A stretch of 64,000 nucleotides of DNA from Acanthosepion pharaonis (Eukaryota; Mollusca; Cephalopoda; Sepiida; Sepiidae), in contig CAHIKZ030000248.1 of assembly GCA_903632075.3 (NCBI GenBank), forward strand, positions 693,501 through 757,500, given 5' to 3'. The notes beneath the pieces were generated by a model. It was not told the origin of the DNA and did not search any database. It was given only the letters and a program-made list of their open reading frames with translations. The position numbers and the translations under genes were made by a program. The first letter of the stretch is position 1. Each line of letters begins with the position of its first letter. Of the stretch, positions 1-10,399 are shown piece by piece.

Positions 1-735
1 GAACCATGGTATCAAATGTACTATAATAAATTATCTCCACTTCAGACCACTTCATCCAGAAGGCTGCCTTGGTCTGAAGGTTTAAAGAAGAAACAACAAA
101 GTTAATGTTATATTATTTAAACATGGTTCCTTATTTTACTGCAGGAATAACAAGGTAACAATTAACACAATCAACAAAAAAATAAATGAAAATTCATTAC
201 TACAAATGAAATACAGTTAGAAATGACAAATTATTTAATGAGAGACTTATTTCTGGTTATCGTTCGATAACTTCTCCATATAAGGTGAAATATTTATCGA
301 TGACAGAAGTAAAACATCATCTAGGTGATCATCACCCAACCTTGTTCTTAAACTTTTAGTATATTTCATTTTTGAAGAAAGTTGTTCACAAGCATATATA
401 TCTCCAAATAATGATACCCTCATTTTCAAATTATTCAATAATCTTTAGTATTTTCTGTTTGGCAAAACATATTTTTTGTAAAAGTCAGAAGTGGATTTGG
501 AATTAAATTTTGATTTCAAAAATTCATCCCATTGTAAGTTAACTCTGATATTTTTCTGCCACTTGCTTCACAAATTAATTAGTGTCCTTTGCAGGCTAGA
601 TGTGGCCTGGCGACCAGGGATTGCCAATTCCTGGTCTAGACTATCATCTATATAAAACCATTTTTCTGAGACAAATGATTAAAAAATAACTTCAAGTGAA
701 TTAAACTTTTAGTTCTTAAAGAAGACAATCCTTCA
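1..735. other. AT-rich non-coding, nothing recognised
   Basis: No supportable exon, RNA gene or repeat boundary is seen. The short open frames are what random AT-rich DNA would give. Confidence 0.5.
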
Positions 736-740
736 TCAGA

Positions 741-1205
741 CCCTGTAACAGAGAATTGGGCGGGTCAACCTAGTAAGAGACGTAGAGTTGGTTGTGTGTG
801 GGGCAGTAAGCACCAGGAGTTATTTCCTCTTCAACAATTGGCTGTTGAGAGAGGACATTCTACTTAGAATAGGTGATGCTGACAAAATTTGTATGCAAAC
901 AATATTGGGCAGGTATTAGCCAATAGTCAGTGTGGGTCTGGGACTGAGAGAGCTATATAACACCAGTTTTTTTTCAGTTGTGCGGGGGAGGGGATGGAGA
1001 GTGCTCTCAACATGTGGACTGTCAGAGTTTTGCTTTGGAGTGCTGAGTTGGATTTTTGGATCAGAGTTGAAGTTTACATTTACTTTACTTAGAAAACCAG
1101 GAAAGACCAACACAGACTCTATAGACTGGCACTAAAGAATCACAAATAAAGAGATTTTTACCAAATTGCAAAACCCACATCACTTGAAGACTTGCAAAAC
1201 ATCAG
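741..1205 (+). promoter_or_regulatory. Promoter-like / possible solo LTR
   Basis: This stretch is less AT-rich than its surroundings. It carries in order a CCAAT box (about 918-923), a TATA box (TATATAA at 954-960) and an AATAAA polyadenylation signal (about 1146-1151). That order over ~450 bp is typical of an LTR (U3-R-U5), and the block could run from TGTAACAGAG near 745 to ...CACATCA near 1180. No internal retroelement coding follows, so a solo LTR is the best reading. No clean target duplication was found. A host promoter with a short transcript cannot be excluded. Confidence 0.35.
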
Positions 1206-1726
1206 CAAAAATAGGTAGCACATATAACTAGAAGGGAATATAATGATATATTCGAGATGTTGACTTTCCACACTACCTTAAGCAAAAGGTTAGGAAGGAA
1301 ATTCCAATCAATACTAGAAAAAGTTATAACAGTGAACTTGAGAAGCTTATATTACTTAAAAACTATTTTAGGAGAAAGATTTTCTAAATTTCAACTGACA
1401 GTAACACTAACTGTTCGGTCAACGAATTCTAAATGTTTCCGGAATGGAAACAACTAATCTCACAAATATTGGAACAATAGCGATGATTAAATTAACTGTC
1501 TCCATGCAGGAAACATTTCATATTCATTGCTCAAACTGTTAGTGTAACTTTTGGTTGACATTTATAAAACCATTTTCTTAAAACAGCTTTTCAGGAAATT
1601 AAACTTCTCAAGTCTTGTAAATGTTATAGCTCTTTCTAGTATCAATGGGAGTTTCCTTCTTAACCTTTTGTTTAAGGTAGTGTCGAAAGTAAACAGCTTT
1701 AATTACTAGTTATATGTGCTACCCAT
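1206..1726. mobile_element. Long palindrome (fold-back element), ~520 bp
   Basis: The two halves are imperfect reverse complements. The left end GGTAGCACATATAACTAG (about 1214-1231) is repeated inverted near 1704-1723. Inward, CTACCTTAAGCAAAAGGTTA (1273-1292) matches the inverse of 1661-1680, and CAGTAACACTAACTGTT (1401-1417) matches the inverse of about 1533-1550. Arms of roughly 200 bp flank a loop of 70-120 bp. This architecture is that of a fold-back or long-TIR MITE. No protein is encoded; the 66-codon frame inside the left arm is incidental. Confidence 0.7.
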
Positions 1727-2100
1727 TTTTATTGATAACTGAGATCATCCTCATAAAAAACACTTTTTTAATATGGGATTCAATGGAAGCTAATTATTGT
1801 TATCACTCAATTTCTGTATTTGCTATTTTTTATATGGAAATGTCATTTTTTAAAAAAAATTTATTTTTCATTATTTCTAATATCAAAGATTGGTAATGCC
1901 TTTTTATAAATCAAAGTTAATATATTTCTTCTGTGCTTCTGTGTTTCCATTACTGTTATACATGTACCATTTAGTTCTTTTAGTTAGCAAGATTTATGTA
2001 TGAGGAGAAGGTTGTAATGAATTGTTCTCAATGTTGAATGGATACTACTTATTTCCTTTGTATCTGATTGATAATGTTACAAAAAAATCTTGTTACATTT
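1727..2100. other. AT-rich non-coding, nothing recognised
   Basis: No gene or repeat signal is visible apart from a poly-T run near 2098-2114, which borders the following LINE 3' end. Confidence 0.5.
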
Positions 2101-2114
2101 TTTTTTTTTTTTTA

Positions 2115-2709
2115 CACAAGTTCACTCCAAGCAACGCAGTAAAACCCTTGAGACACTAGGGGGTTACTGGATGTCGAAAAATTAGAAAGCAGAAATGTTA
2201 CTAAGGAACAAAGGAAGAGTAATCAGGAAGACAGCAGATAGTGATTGACATTGTATTTAAATTTTTAGAAGATTAAATTAAGTTGAATGGAAAGCATAGA
2301 ACTGGAAGGGAGTTCCACAAGCGTAAGAGAAGAAACTGTTAGCATAGAACTTACAGTTACATATAGTCAATTCAATTGTAAATTAATGAGATGTCACTGC
2401 CAGTCTAGTATTGTGTTTAAATTCATAAAGTCTAGGTACCATAATGAAGAGCTCATCCAAACAATTACCATAAAAATATTTATAGAAAAGGCACAGGGAG
2501 GCAAATTTATGATGGTGGGAAAGTAAATGAAGCCGAGATGCAAGATCGGGACCAATAATATTGCTAATTCTTCTTTGGATTTTAAGGATCTCTAGATATA
2601 AAGCAGGAGCTCCAGACCATATGGGTGAATGGTAGACTTTCTTTGACTTAATCACCCTATTAAGTTCATGAGGTGATGGCATCATGGTAGCAATGAACAT
2701 AGGTTTCAT
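2115..2709 (-). mobile_element. LINE ORF2 3' fragment (copy A)
   Basis: The minus strand encodes a 108-residue remnant with the C-terminal signature of jockey/CR1-like reverse transcriptases. It has a LEILKIQRRISNIIG segment, then ASLCLFYKYFYG, then RNTRL-like residues (here HNTRLAVTSH). The rest of the usual tail (NSFF...LWNSLP...) is degraded toward 2250. The poly-T at 2098-2114 is consistent with an A-tail on the minus strand. It is 5'-truncated like most LINE copies. The same family recurs at 4826, 7436 and, on the other strand, 35790. Confidence 0.7.
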
Positions 2710-2879
2710 TCAACTATTTAACACAACTTCTTATGTTCTAAAATGAAAAGATTATTTGAATTTGTTTTATTAGCTAGTGTAATATGTGATCCATGCCAGA
2801 AAATACCAGAGGTTTTAATGTCTCCCAGGAACCTTGGCCTAAGAAGAGTTGATCTGTGGTGAATGCGTTCACCCAAAGA

Positions 2880-3180
2880 TATACCAAAGTTTTGAACTTG
2901 GTGTTAACTCAGAAAGTCCAATGACTTAGGAGACACCAACGGTTAACAAAAAAAGTGACCTCATATCCACCAAGTGCAGATCTGGTGGATGTCGGTGGGT
3001 GCACCAACATAAACAAGGAAGTGAATCCTACTGAACTTAGAATATATACACTGAAGACAGCTGGATAATAAGAAGTTATATAAATGCTTGACAGGAGGAG
3101 GTGAAGTAGCTTTTATGTTGTTTGAACAGTAATCTCTTCAAAGGTTATACTCAAGAATAAATAGAATCATTTTTTTTAAC
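2880..3180 (+). repeat. Dispersed TATA-bearing repeat (copy 1)
   Basis: A block shared with 51850-52160 in the same orientation. Shared segments include GAACTTAGAATA..., AAGAAGTTATATAAA (about 3069-3083) and a later AATAAA near 3158. TATA-like and poly-A signals about 80 bp apart suggest a short LTR or promoter-bearing retroelement end. No coding is seen. Confidence 0.5.
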
Positions 3181-3960
3181 ACTATCAATCAGATTGAGTC
3201 TCAAAGAACAGTTCTAATGTCAACCAAAAGGAAATAGGAATAAATTTGCACTTAGTAACATTCCTGATCAAAACTATTCTTCTTTTATTTAGAGAAAAAA
3301 AAATCCTCAAAAATCACCCTGTATTTGATACCCTTTTTTACCCAAAATGGTTTAATGAATAGTGCAAGACTCAACACCTTGACACCCTTGTTTTACAGAA
3401 TAGTCCCTTGATGAACCCAGAATGAAACATATGTGATTATAAATGATTAAATTATGATGACAAATCCAAATGATGTTAAAATATTAAAATCTTTTATATA
3501 AATGTTATAACTATAATTTTAGTTTTTTTCTTAAATTTTCTTTGCCAATTTATAGATGAATGTTATACACAGTGCAAGTTATGTGCCTATGTATGTTATC
3601 TATAGAGAAGTATCAAAGATAAAATGTTTTCCATCCTAAATTCAGAAATGAGAATTATTTATATTGGTTCCTCATTTCAATTGAGTGTGGACTTTACCTG
3701 AAATACCAAACTGCCCTTTCTCATATTTTGGCAATAGTGATCAAAAAAAAAAAAAAAAGAAAAAAAAAAAAAATTAAATTAATCAATTTACTTATCATTA
3801 TACCTATATTGTACCAATACATAGTTGTTTTATTTAAATAATTATGAACCAAGACTGTACAAAATGCCATTTTCTCAAGAGACAGATTTTTTTTTTACAT
3901 TTTAAACTTTTGTACCTTGGTACATTTTCCAGCATCTTAAGACACTACATATATAATATT
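3181..3960. other. AT-rich non-coding with poly-A runs
   Basis: Contains an A-rich stretch at 3739-3775. No gene or repeat boundary was recognised. Confidence 0.5.
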
Positions 3961-3965
3961 CAATA

Positions 3966-4092
3966 GGAGTAGATAGGTTTGCCTATTTTCTGGTTCATGC
4001 TCCTCCCCAGTATTTTGAGCAGGAGTAGAGATTTATCCCTTGTTTCCTGCTTAGGATTGGGTTTCTGGTTCCTACTAAAGTCTTTTTATTCT
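3966..4092 (+). repeat. ~120 bp dispersed repeat (copy 1 of 3)
   Basis: A thymine-rich unit containing CTCCTCCCCAGT, GAGCAGGAGTAGAG and GGGTTTCTGGTTCCT. Two further copies lie in tandem at 13588 and 13778. It encodes nothing. Confidence 0.7.
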
Positions 4093-4825
4093 GTTTCATT
4101 CCCAGTAGCCCCCTTGCATCTTAGTGGCTTTATCACCTTGTTTGGGATGGTATAAAGTGAACCTCATTATAAAAAAAAATATAGATACCTTTTCTGTTTA
4201 CAATGTTTTCATTAATCATATTTTGATTGGTTGATTATGATGACACAACCACATTTTCATTGGTTGACTATTACAACACAACCAAAACAAAAATACAGTT
4301 AACTTATTTTACTGTAACCAGATGCAATCCATTTACATATAAGAGGAAAAGAAATAAAAAAAAAAGTCATGTAGTTTTTAAAAGTCTCATAAGATTCATC
4401 ATATCCACCAAAAAAGTTGAAACTTTAATTCTGGTAATTACTAACAACACTTCTCAGTAAATAAACTACTTTAGAAAAATACTAATGATGTATTCCAAAT
4501 CTCTTGTCTTTTGGAAAATGGTGTCTAACTGCAAAAGGTATCAAAAAAAAAATAATTGAAGCCCTTAAAACAAACATGGCCACAATGTATGGCATATATT
4601 CTGGAATTAAAAATAATGCATAATTTACAAAAAAAACAATTCTTGAAAATAACTAATAGATTAACTAATTAAAAATAATGCACAATTTACAATAAAACAA
4701 TTCTTGAAAATGACTAAAAGATTAACTAAAACAGCTTGAAACAAACATTCATTTGGAAAATTTCTACACTCTGTCAGTTAAGTGCCATATGTGATACACG
4801 CTTAGGTGATCATTTTTTTAAATCA
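4093..4825. other. AT-rich non-coding with local direct repeats
   Basis: Two short internal duplications are visible: GATTGGTTGA-type segments near 4224 and 4257, and an AATAATGCA(T/C)AATTTACAA segment at about 4612 and 4673. No coding is seen. Confidence 0.5.
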
Positions 4826-5298
4826 TTTCACCCCAAGCAAGGCAAGAGTGTCACTAGCACGCCAGGGTGGTGGGTGATTACAGAGAGTGAAACTGAGAGA
4901 AAAGACTGGATATAGAGGGGGATTAAGGAAAGGATAAAAGATGAACAGGGTTCAAGTCAACAGAAGATGGCAATTGACACTGCATTTAAATTTTTAAAGA
5001 TCATAGTTATCAGGGAAGCAAGTGAAAGGGAGTTCCACAGTTGGGAAGTGTGAGAAAAGAAACTGTTGGAGTAGAAGTGGCAGTTACATTTAACTATTTC
5101 AAGAGAAAAAGGGTGAGACCTAGATGCCAACCTAGTAGCATTGCTTAAATTCACGCAGTTGGGGCACCAGGAAAAAAGATTGTCAGAGCAGTAGCCATGA
5201 AAATATTTGTAGAAAAGACAGAGGGAAGCCACATCATGTTGGTGAGAAAGTGACTGAAGTTGAGATGCCAGGTCAGGATCATATCTCCTTTGATTCAC
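4826..5298 (-). mobile_element. LINE ORF2 3' fragment (copy B)
   Basis: The minus strand reads 113 codons of the same LINE family as 2115-2709. It has DPDLASQLQSLSHQHDVASL, then CLFYKYFHGYCSDNLFS, and the classic end SNSFFSHTSQLWNSL. This is the extreme C-terminus downstream of the RT domain, so the copy is 5'-truncated and non-functional. The AAGCAAGGCA segment near 4833 matches the same position in copy A and marks the shared 3' UTR. Confidence 0.75.
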
Positions 5299-5344
5299 AG
5301 CATTAAGTTACTGTTTCTTTCTGCAATAGACTGGTTGCCAACCA

Positions 5345-5520
5345 AGCCTATTGGACACAGTCTGTTCTGCTATTTACCCATGGCTGGGGGAAGAAGAAGT
5401 GGATTCATACATTTCCCAAGGGTATTTGTGCATAAATGAATCTAAGGAACCTGACTGGAAATTGAACTTGGCTCTCCATATTCTCATTCCAAGCTGTTAT
5501 CCACTATGCCACACTGCACA
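5345..5520 (-). repeat. tRNA-derived SINE
   Basis: On the minus strand there is an A-box-like TGGCATAGTGG (near 5505) and a B-box-like GTTCAATTTCC (near 5460). They are followed by the tail with AATACCCTTGGGAAA that is shared with the SINEs at 10140, 24130 and 53670. Polymerase III promoter boxes plus a common tail define the family. This copy has no 5S-like head. Confidence 0.6.
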
Positions 5521-5621
5521 ACCTTTCTACACTCCGTGTGTCCCAAAAAGAAATCTTTTGCCCAAGAAAAAAAAATACAATCAAAGCTTAAAAGAAATAT
5601 CTTATTTAGAGTATTAACATT

Positions 5622-5920
5622 GTTCAGAATGTTGTCCTCATCTTTATTGCAATATTCACAATGTTTCAACCGTAGTACACCCTGGCCTTCCTCAGGTGAT
5701 AGGAATTTTGAACTGAACCCTTTATTTTGTCCACTGACGTAGATTGTTCTAGTTCCATGTGCCATCCTCTTTTGGATGTCTCAATAGATAGATTGAACAT
5801 AGTGGACAAAATAAAAGGTTCAGTTTTATATTCCAATCACCTGAAGAAGGCCGGAGCGTACAACAGCCAAAACATCGTGAATATGGCAATAAAGATGAGG
5901 AAAAAAAGTCTGACAAATGT
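5622..5920. repeat. Inverted pair of Penelope-type ends
   Basis: Left arm 5622-5734 and right arm 5801-5920 are inverted copies separated by 66 bp. Each contains, read outward, CACCTGA(A/G)GAAGGCC and a distal AATA(T)TGCAATAAAGATGAGG. The CTGANGA...GAAAC layout resembles a degenerate hammerhead ribozyme core of the kind known in Penelope-like elements. The G12 position is intact only in the left (minus-strand) copy. No coding is present. Confidence 0.6.
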
Positions 5921-5987
5921 AAATAATTACAATGCCTTAACTCAGAAATATAAAAGAAATATCTTGTCAGTCATTTTTAATTAAACC

Positions 5988-5988
<1 letters not shown>

Positions 5989-6053
<65 letters not shown>
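5989..6053. repeat. (GT)n(AT)n microsatellite
   Basis: A GT run passes directly into an AT run of about 50 bp. It borders the inverted pair at 5622-5920 on one side and a tandem duplication on the other. Confidence 0.95.
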
Positions 6054-6055
<2 letters not shown>

Positions 6056-6065
6056 AAGCAATATT

Positions 6066-6455
6066 TATATGCCTTTTGTTCCCCATCCAGAAAAGTGGCA
6101 GTTGTTCTTATACTCAATAAAGGATAATGGTGCAGTAGAATTGTTTTATGGAATCCCAACTTTATATTCCCTTCTAAAAAGACTTTATCATTATTGGCTG
6201 GTGCTTGTCTTTAACAGGGTTACTAATAAGATATATTCTGAATATGTCTTTTTGTTCCTTACCTAGAAAAGTGGCAGATGGTCTTACTTATACTCAATAA
6301 AGGATAATGGTGCAATAGATTTGTTTTATGGAATCCCAACTTTATATTCCCTTCTAAAAAGACTTTATCATTATTGGCTGGTGCTTGTCTCTAACAGGGT
6401 TACTAATAAGATATATTTTGAATATGTTTTTTTGTTTCCCCACCTAGTTTAGCTT
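6066..6455. repeat. Tandem duplication, ~180 bp x 2
   Basis: Two near-identical units (about 6068-6247 and 6248-6450) each contain GAAAAGTGGCAG, TACTCAATAAAGGATAATGG and CTTTATCATTATTGGCTGGT. The second differs by a 4-base insertion and a few substitutions, so the duplication is fairly recent. No gene is evident. Confidence 0.9.
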
Positions 6456-7005
6456 GGCTTGGCTTTGGATATAAAGCATTTTTCTTCCTTAATTTCTAAT
6501 TGTTTAGTGAAATTTTATTTACCAAAATAAGGTTTCAGCTTTCATTCACATTTTTATTAGTGAAGCAATCTACTAAAATGTACAGACTCCATCTTTCTTT
6601 CTTTCATTTCTAACTCTTACAGAAAGGAAGGAAAGAAATGGATAAACCAAAATGGATATTGACAGAAGGAAGCAGCCTTTGGCATGAGGCCATGTTTCTG
6701 CTACAATTGATGAGGATTAAGCTTATCCTTAAAGGATTATGAGATTAGGACACTCTATATGTGCACTGGATTAAGAAGTGTAATCTGTTGTGTCTTCCAC
6801 TTTTCTTTTAAGTTGTATCTATCCTTTCTTGAGGTGGAATTAACAAATGCAATATATTTGATTTGAAATCTTTACTTACAATACACAGAATATTTTATGA
6901 CTCAAGTGTTCTTCTGAGTCAATGAAAAAATCAAATGAACATTCCTATCATTGCTCAATGTCAGCATTAGAAATTTTCCAGAGGTAAACTATTTATATAT
7001 GAGCA
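6456..7005. other. AT-rich non-coding, nothing recognised
   Basis: No repeat boundary or exon signal was found. Confidence 0.5.
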
Positions 7006-7009
7006 AAAG

Positions 7010-7243
7010 TCAAAAATTATCCACACTCTTGTCTAAAGATGTTATGGCAAAAGTGCAGATCATTTTAGACTTATCCTCATAGATAAGTTTTCTGATCAAG
7101 GACATGAATTTACCATAGAGCCTTTCCAAATGAATACATCTTTCAATGTATTTACACTTTAATAAATTGTATTCTTCTTTAATTAAAATTGCATTCTTTA
7201 AGTTGATATCATGGTTAGATATTATGATGAATGAAAAATGCAC
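7010..7243 (-). pseudogene. Possible Penelope C-terminal remnant
   Basis: The minus-strand frame contains HDINLKNAILIKEEYNLLK and KYIERCIHLE. This resembles the segment just after the GIY-YIG domain in Penelope-like elements, where a histidine, an aliphatic-lysine motif and a KYIE motif follow one another. The better-supported copies at 44760 and 47101 here read NAxLIKKEHNSLRRKYIEN. The match is short and could be chance. Confidence 0.35.
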
Positions 7244-7435
7244 TGAGTGTAGTTTTTAAAAGGTCCCTTTTGCATTCATAAAATCTTTTAAATTCTGAGA
7301 TGCTTCACCTATATGTTTTGGGACATTTTTTTTACAGATTGTTTTGTAAATTTTTGTTTTAGGTTATTATTTTGTTTAGTTTTAAATAAATCTATTATTT
7401 TCTTTTTTTATGTAGTTATGACATATAATAAGCCT

Positions 7436-7640
7436 AGTTGCCAATCTAGTAGCACATTTAAATTCATGCAGTCAAGGCACCGAGGAGGAAAGAGTATCAG
7501 AACAATTGTCATGAAAATATTTATAGAAAAGGCAGAGAGAAGCCAAGTCATGTTGGTGAGAAAGTGACTGATGTCGAGATGCCAACTCAGGACTGATAAT
7601 ATTGCAGATTCTTCTTTGAATTTTGTCAAGAATCTTGAGA
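7436..7640 (-). mobile_element. LINE ORF2 3' fragment (copy C)
   Basis: DNA-level match to copies A and B: the stretch with GTCATGAAAATATTTATAGAAAAGGC and GTTGGTGAGAAAGTGACTGA is shared. The CLFYKYF coding of that family lies in the minus strand with frame breaks. Only ~200 bp are preserved. Confidence 0.6.
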
Positions 7641-7659
7641 AATGAACATGATGATGCAT

Positions 7660-8480
7660 TTACACATTCCTGATAACAGCAATGCAGATTTTCACATCTT
7701 ATCTGTATTTATTAGTCATTTCTTTACACTTGAAATTTAATTTTCAAGAGATTTTTGCATAATATATCAAGGAGGAAGTTTGAATAAAATATTAAAATAT
7801 TGGTATGTACAACATTTTGATAATTTTTAATACCTGTATGACATATGTATATTATGGATTTTACAAGTATGCGAGTAAACTTACAGTATTAAGTACCATG
7901 TGAAAAACATTTACTTTGCATTGTTATTTCTGGTCTGAAATGTAATATTTATAACAACAAAGTTTCAGGAATAATATTTTTACTTGATTACAAGGTAAAT
8001 TATTTATTAGTATTTTATGTTAATTAATTTATCACTGTGTATGTACTAGACAGACCAATTAATGGAAAGGGACCATTTTTTCCTTGGTTTGAAATTTTTA
8101 TTTTCCAAAATGAATTTATCATAATGTATCTTATAAATGAAGCATTTAAAATGAAACCTCATAATACAAGACACAATCAGTTTGCTTCTCTAACTGGTAG
8201 ACCATACAAGAAATATATTTATATTTTCACATAAATACTAATTTTTGGAGTGTAACATTAATCTTCTTTGGGGATCGAAAACGAGGCCCATATTTAATTA
8301 TTGTAAGAGAAAAGGTTGTCAGTGACAAAACAAAATCAAGGTAACTGGCACAAAGATGTTGATATATTTGTAAATTTAAGGTTCATGCCTATTGCAGGAC
8401 TTAAGTAGAGTGATAGGATAAAGACTGGCCTTTTATTTGTTTGTTGATACCATAATGCTTCTGTATAAGTATTAAGGAAA
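7660..8480. other. AT-rich non-coding, nothing recognised
   Basis: No supported gene or element. A 65-codon plus frame at 8037 has no recognisable motif. Confidence 0.5.
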
Positions 8481-8489
8481 GCACCTTAG

Positions 8490-8600
8490 CAAGGGGTAAT
8501 GGTTAATGAGACTAGTCTGGTTGACCGTGACTATTAAATAAGGGGTTTGATCCTTACTATGTTCTCCATGTAAAATTTGTGATTAAATAATTCAATGGTT
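8490..8600 (+). repeat. tRNA-like SINE remnant
   Basis: A polymerase-III-like layout: a TGGTTAATGAGAC stretch, then GGGGTTTGATCCTTAC (B-box-like, near 8541). No shared tail was identified, so this is a weak call. Confidence 0.3.
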
Positions 8601-8745
8601 GACATGCCATAAAATCAACCAACCCTAACAAAAAAAATACATTTTTATTTTCAATGTTTTTTTTAATATATTTCTGGAATCATTAAAACTATCAAGAATT
8701 TTAATTAAATGAAAATAAAATTATTGCTCTATATATATATATAGG

Positions 8746-9575
8746 TGCGATGGGTAAATTGTCGCCATTATATACTTTTTATTTCTTGCATGCATGTTGT
8801 TTGTTTTTGATTTTGTCGATTGTACAGTATAGTGGGGTCTGTGAGAAAAAGAGCACCATGACATAACTCACTCTACCAGAAATTTGGAAATGACATGCTG
8901 TATTGCTTGGCATTCGTGCTGAAAGCTCCAATATGAACATTTCAGAGTGTTTGGGTGTGAATCTGAGGTTGAGCACTGAGGATTTGGAAAGAGTTGGATG
9001 AGTTGTATGGTGATTACAAAGGTATGGTAGCTCGGAAAACTCACTGAGCATTCTAATAAGAAAAGAACTCCTGAATTGGCGAGGGTCTCAGACTCAACAT
9101 GGAGGCCTACAGCAAGTGCCTTGAGGAGGTAGTGCTACCCTGGGTCAAATGGGTGGCTGCTGGAAGATTCTAAGTCTGGCAAAAAGACTCTGCACTGTGC
9201 CACATGAGGAGTACCCAATCATGGCTGTCAGACAATTTCTGCAAACACATCACCCTTTACATCTGGCCACCTAACTCTCTAGACTGCAACCCCCTTGATT
9301 ATCAAGTGTGGGGTGCAGTTAAGCAAGAGCCCAACAAAACTCCTTGTTACATCAAAGATGAACTGCTGGCAAGGATTATTGCAGCATTCACCAACTTAAA
9401 CAAAGATACTGTCCAGAAGAGTTGCAGGAGATTCTGGAGGCTGTGGTCAAAGTCAATGATGATTTTATTGAATAAATTAACTTTATAGTATTTCTAGATA
9501 TTTTTGTGTAATTTTGGTAAATATATCTGTTAAAATGAGATGTCAGTGTTATTTTCATTTTTGCGTAATTTATAT
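8746..9575 (+). mobile_element. Mariner-like element, near-DD37D, decayed
   Basis: The left end is GGTAAATTGTCGCCATTATA (about 8751), which recurs inverted at 44200-44217. An N-terminal helix-turn-helix region (about 8855-9040) matches the intact reading at 43920-44130. The catalytic part is readable in one frame: VWQKDSALCH with the second aspartate at 9186-9188, and WPPNSLDCNPLDYQVWG with the third at 9297-9299. That leaves 36 residues between them, close to the DD37D (maT-like) spacing. The middle of the transposase, including the first aspartate, is missing or scrambled, and the right terminal repeat is weak. Confidence 0.7.
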
Positions 9576-9599
9576 ATATATACATATATATTAAGTATA

Positions 9600-10135
9600 T
9601 GCATGTGCACACCAGATGTAATATTGGAGATTGTGATGCTCTCTGGAACTTTATTCATTTTTTCCACACTTTAAATTCCATTTGGAATTTTCTTCAGGTA
9701 AAGGAACCAATGGAGGAAGTCTGTTTCACAATTTGCCCCTTGCAAGATGATAATATTAATTTTTTTAATTCACTCATTTAATTTAATTTTTAAGTTTAAT
9801 TTGAATTAATTCAAATGTTTTTAATTCACAATGATAATTTTACATATAATTTATAACTTTTCTTTTTAAATTCTTTGTAATTTTTTTTGTAATCAGAATG
9901 ATTATCCCAATTTGGGTAATTTTTTTTTCTTTTTGTCTTTCAGAGTTGAAATTAATTCTTATCTGTGTTACCCTTGTTTTGATTAATCCATTCATTTTCA
10001 ACCTTTTACAAGTTATTTAAAGTCTGGAAATATTTTTAGATTTTAAGAATTTTTTTTTTTCAGGACATGATAATGGTTTAGTGATACAATTCTTACTAAT
10101 TAACCCATAATTAGCCCAGTTCTTACTATTTAACC
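9600..10135. other. AT-rich non-coding, nothing recognised
   Basis: No supported feature beyond poly-T and poly-A runs. Confidence 0.5.
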
Positions 10136-10139
10136 CATA

Positions 10140-10390
10140 GCTGGAGAGAGAAGAGATGGATTCATACTTTTCCCTAAGGCATTTGTGCGTAACTGAATAT
10201 AATGAAGCCAACAAGAATTGGAACTTGGCTCTCTGATTAATAATTCCAAGCCATTATGCATTACACCACCTGGTATTCCCAAATGGTCACCCAATTAGGT
10301 ACTGACCAGGCTCAATGTTGCTTAACATCAGTGATAATATGAGAACCAGTGTTTTAACATGATGTGGCTGTAAGCCTCACATTTTTAAAC
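10140..10390 (-). repeat. 5S rRNA/tRNA chimeric SINE (copy 1)
   Basis: On the minus strand the first ~120 bp (about 10270-10390) align by eye with 5S rRNA, including the AGTACCTAATTGGGTGACC and GGGAATACCAGG segments. Next comes a tRNA-like part with TGGTGTAATG (A-box-like) and AGTTCCAATTC (B-box-like). Last is the tail with TGCCTTAGGGAAAAGTATGAATCC. A second copy with the same order is at 53670. The 5S similarity is a SINE head, not a working 5S gene, because stems are mutated and the transcript would run on. Confidence 0.75.
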
Positions 10391-10399
10391 CTATTCTAA

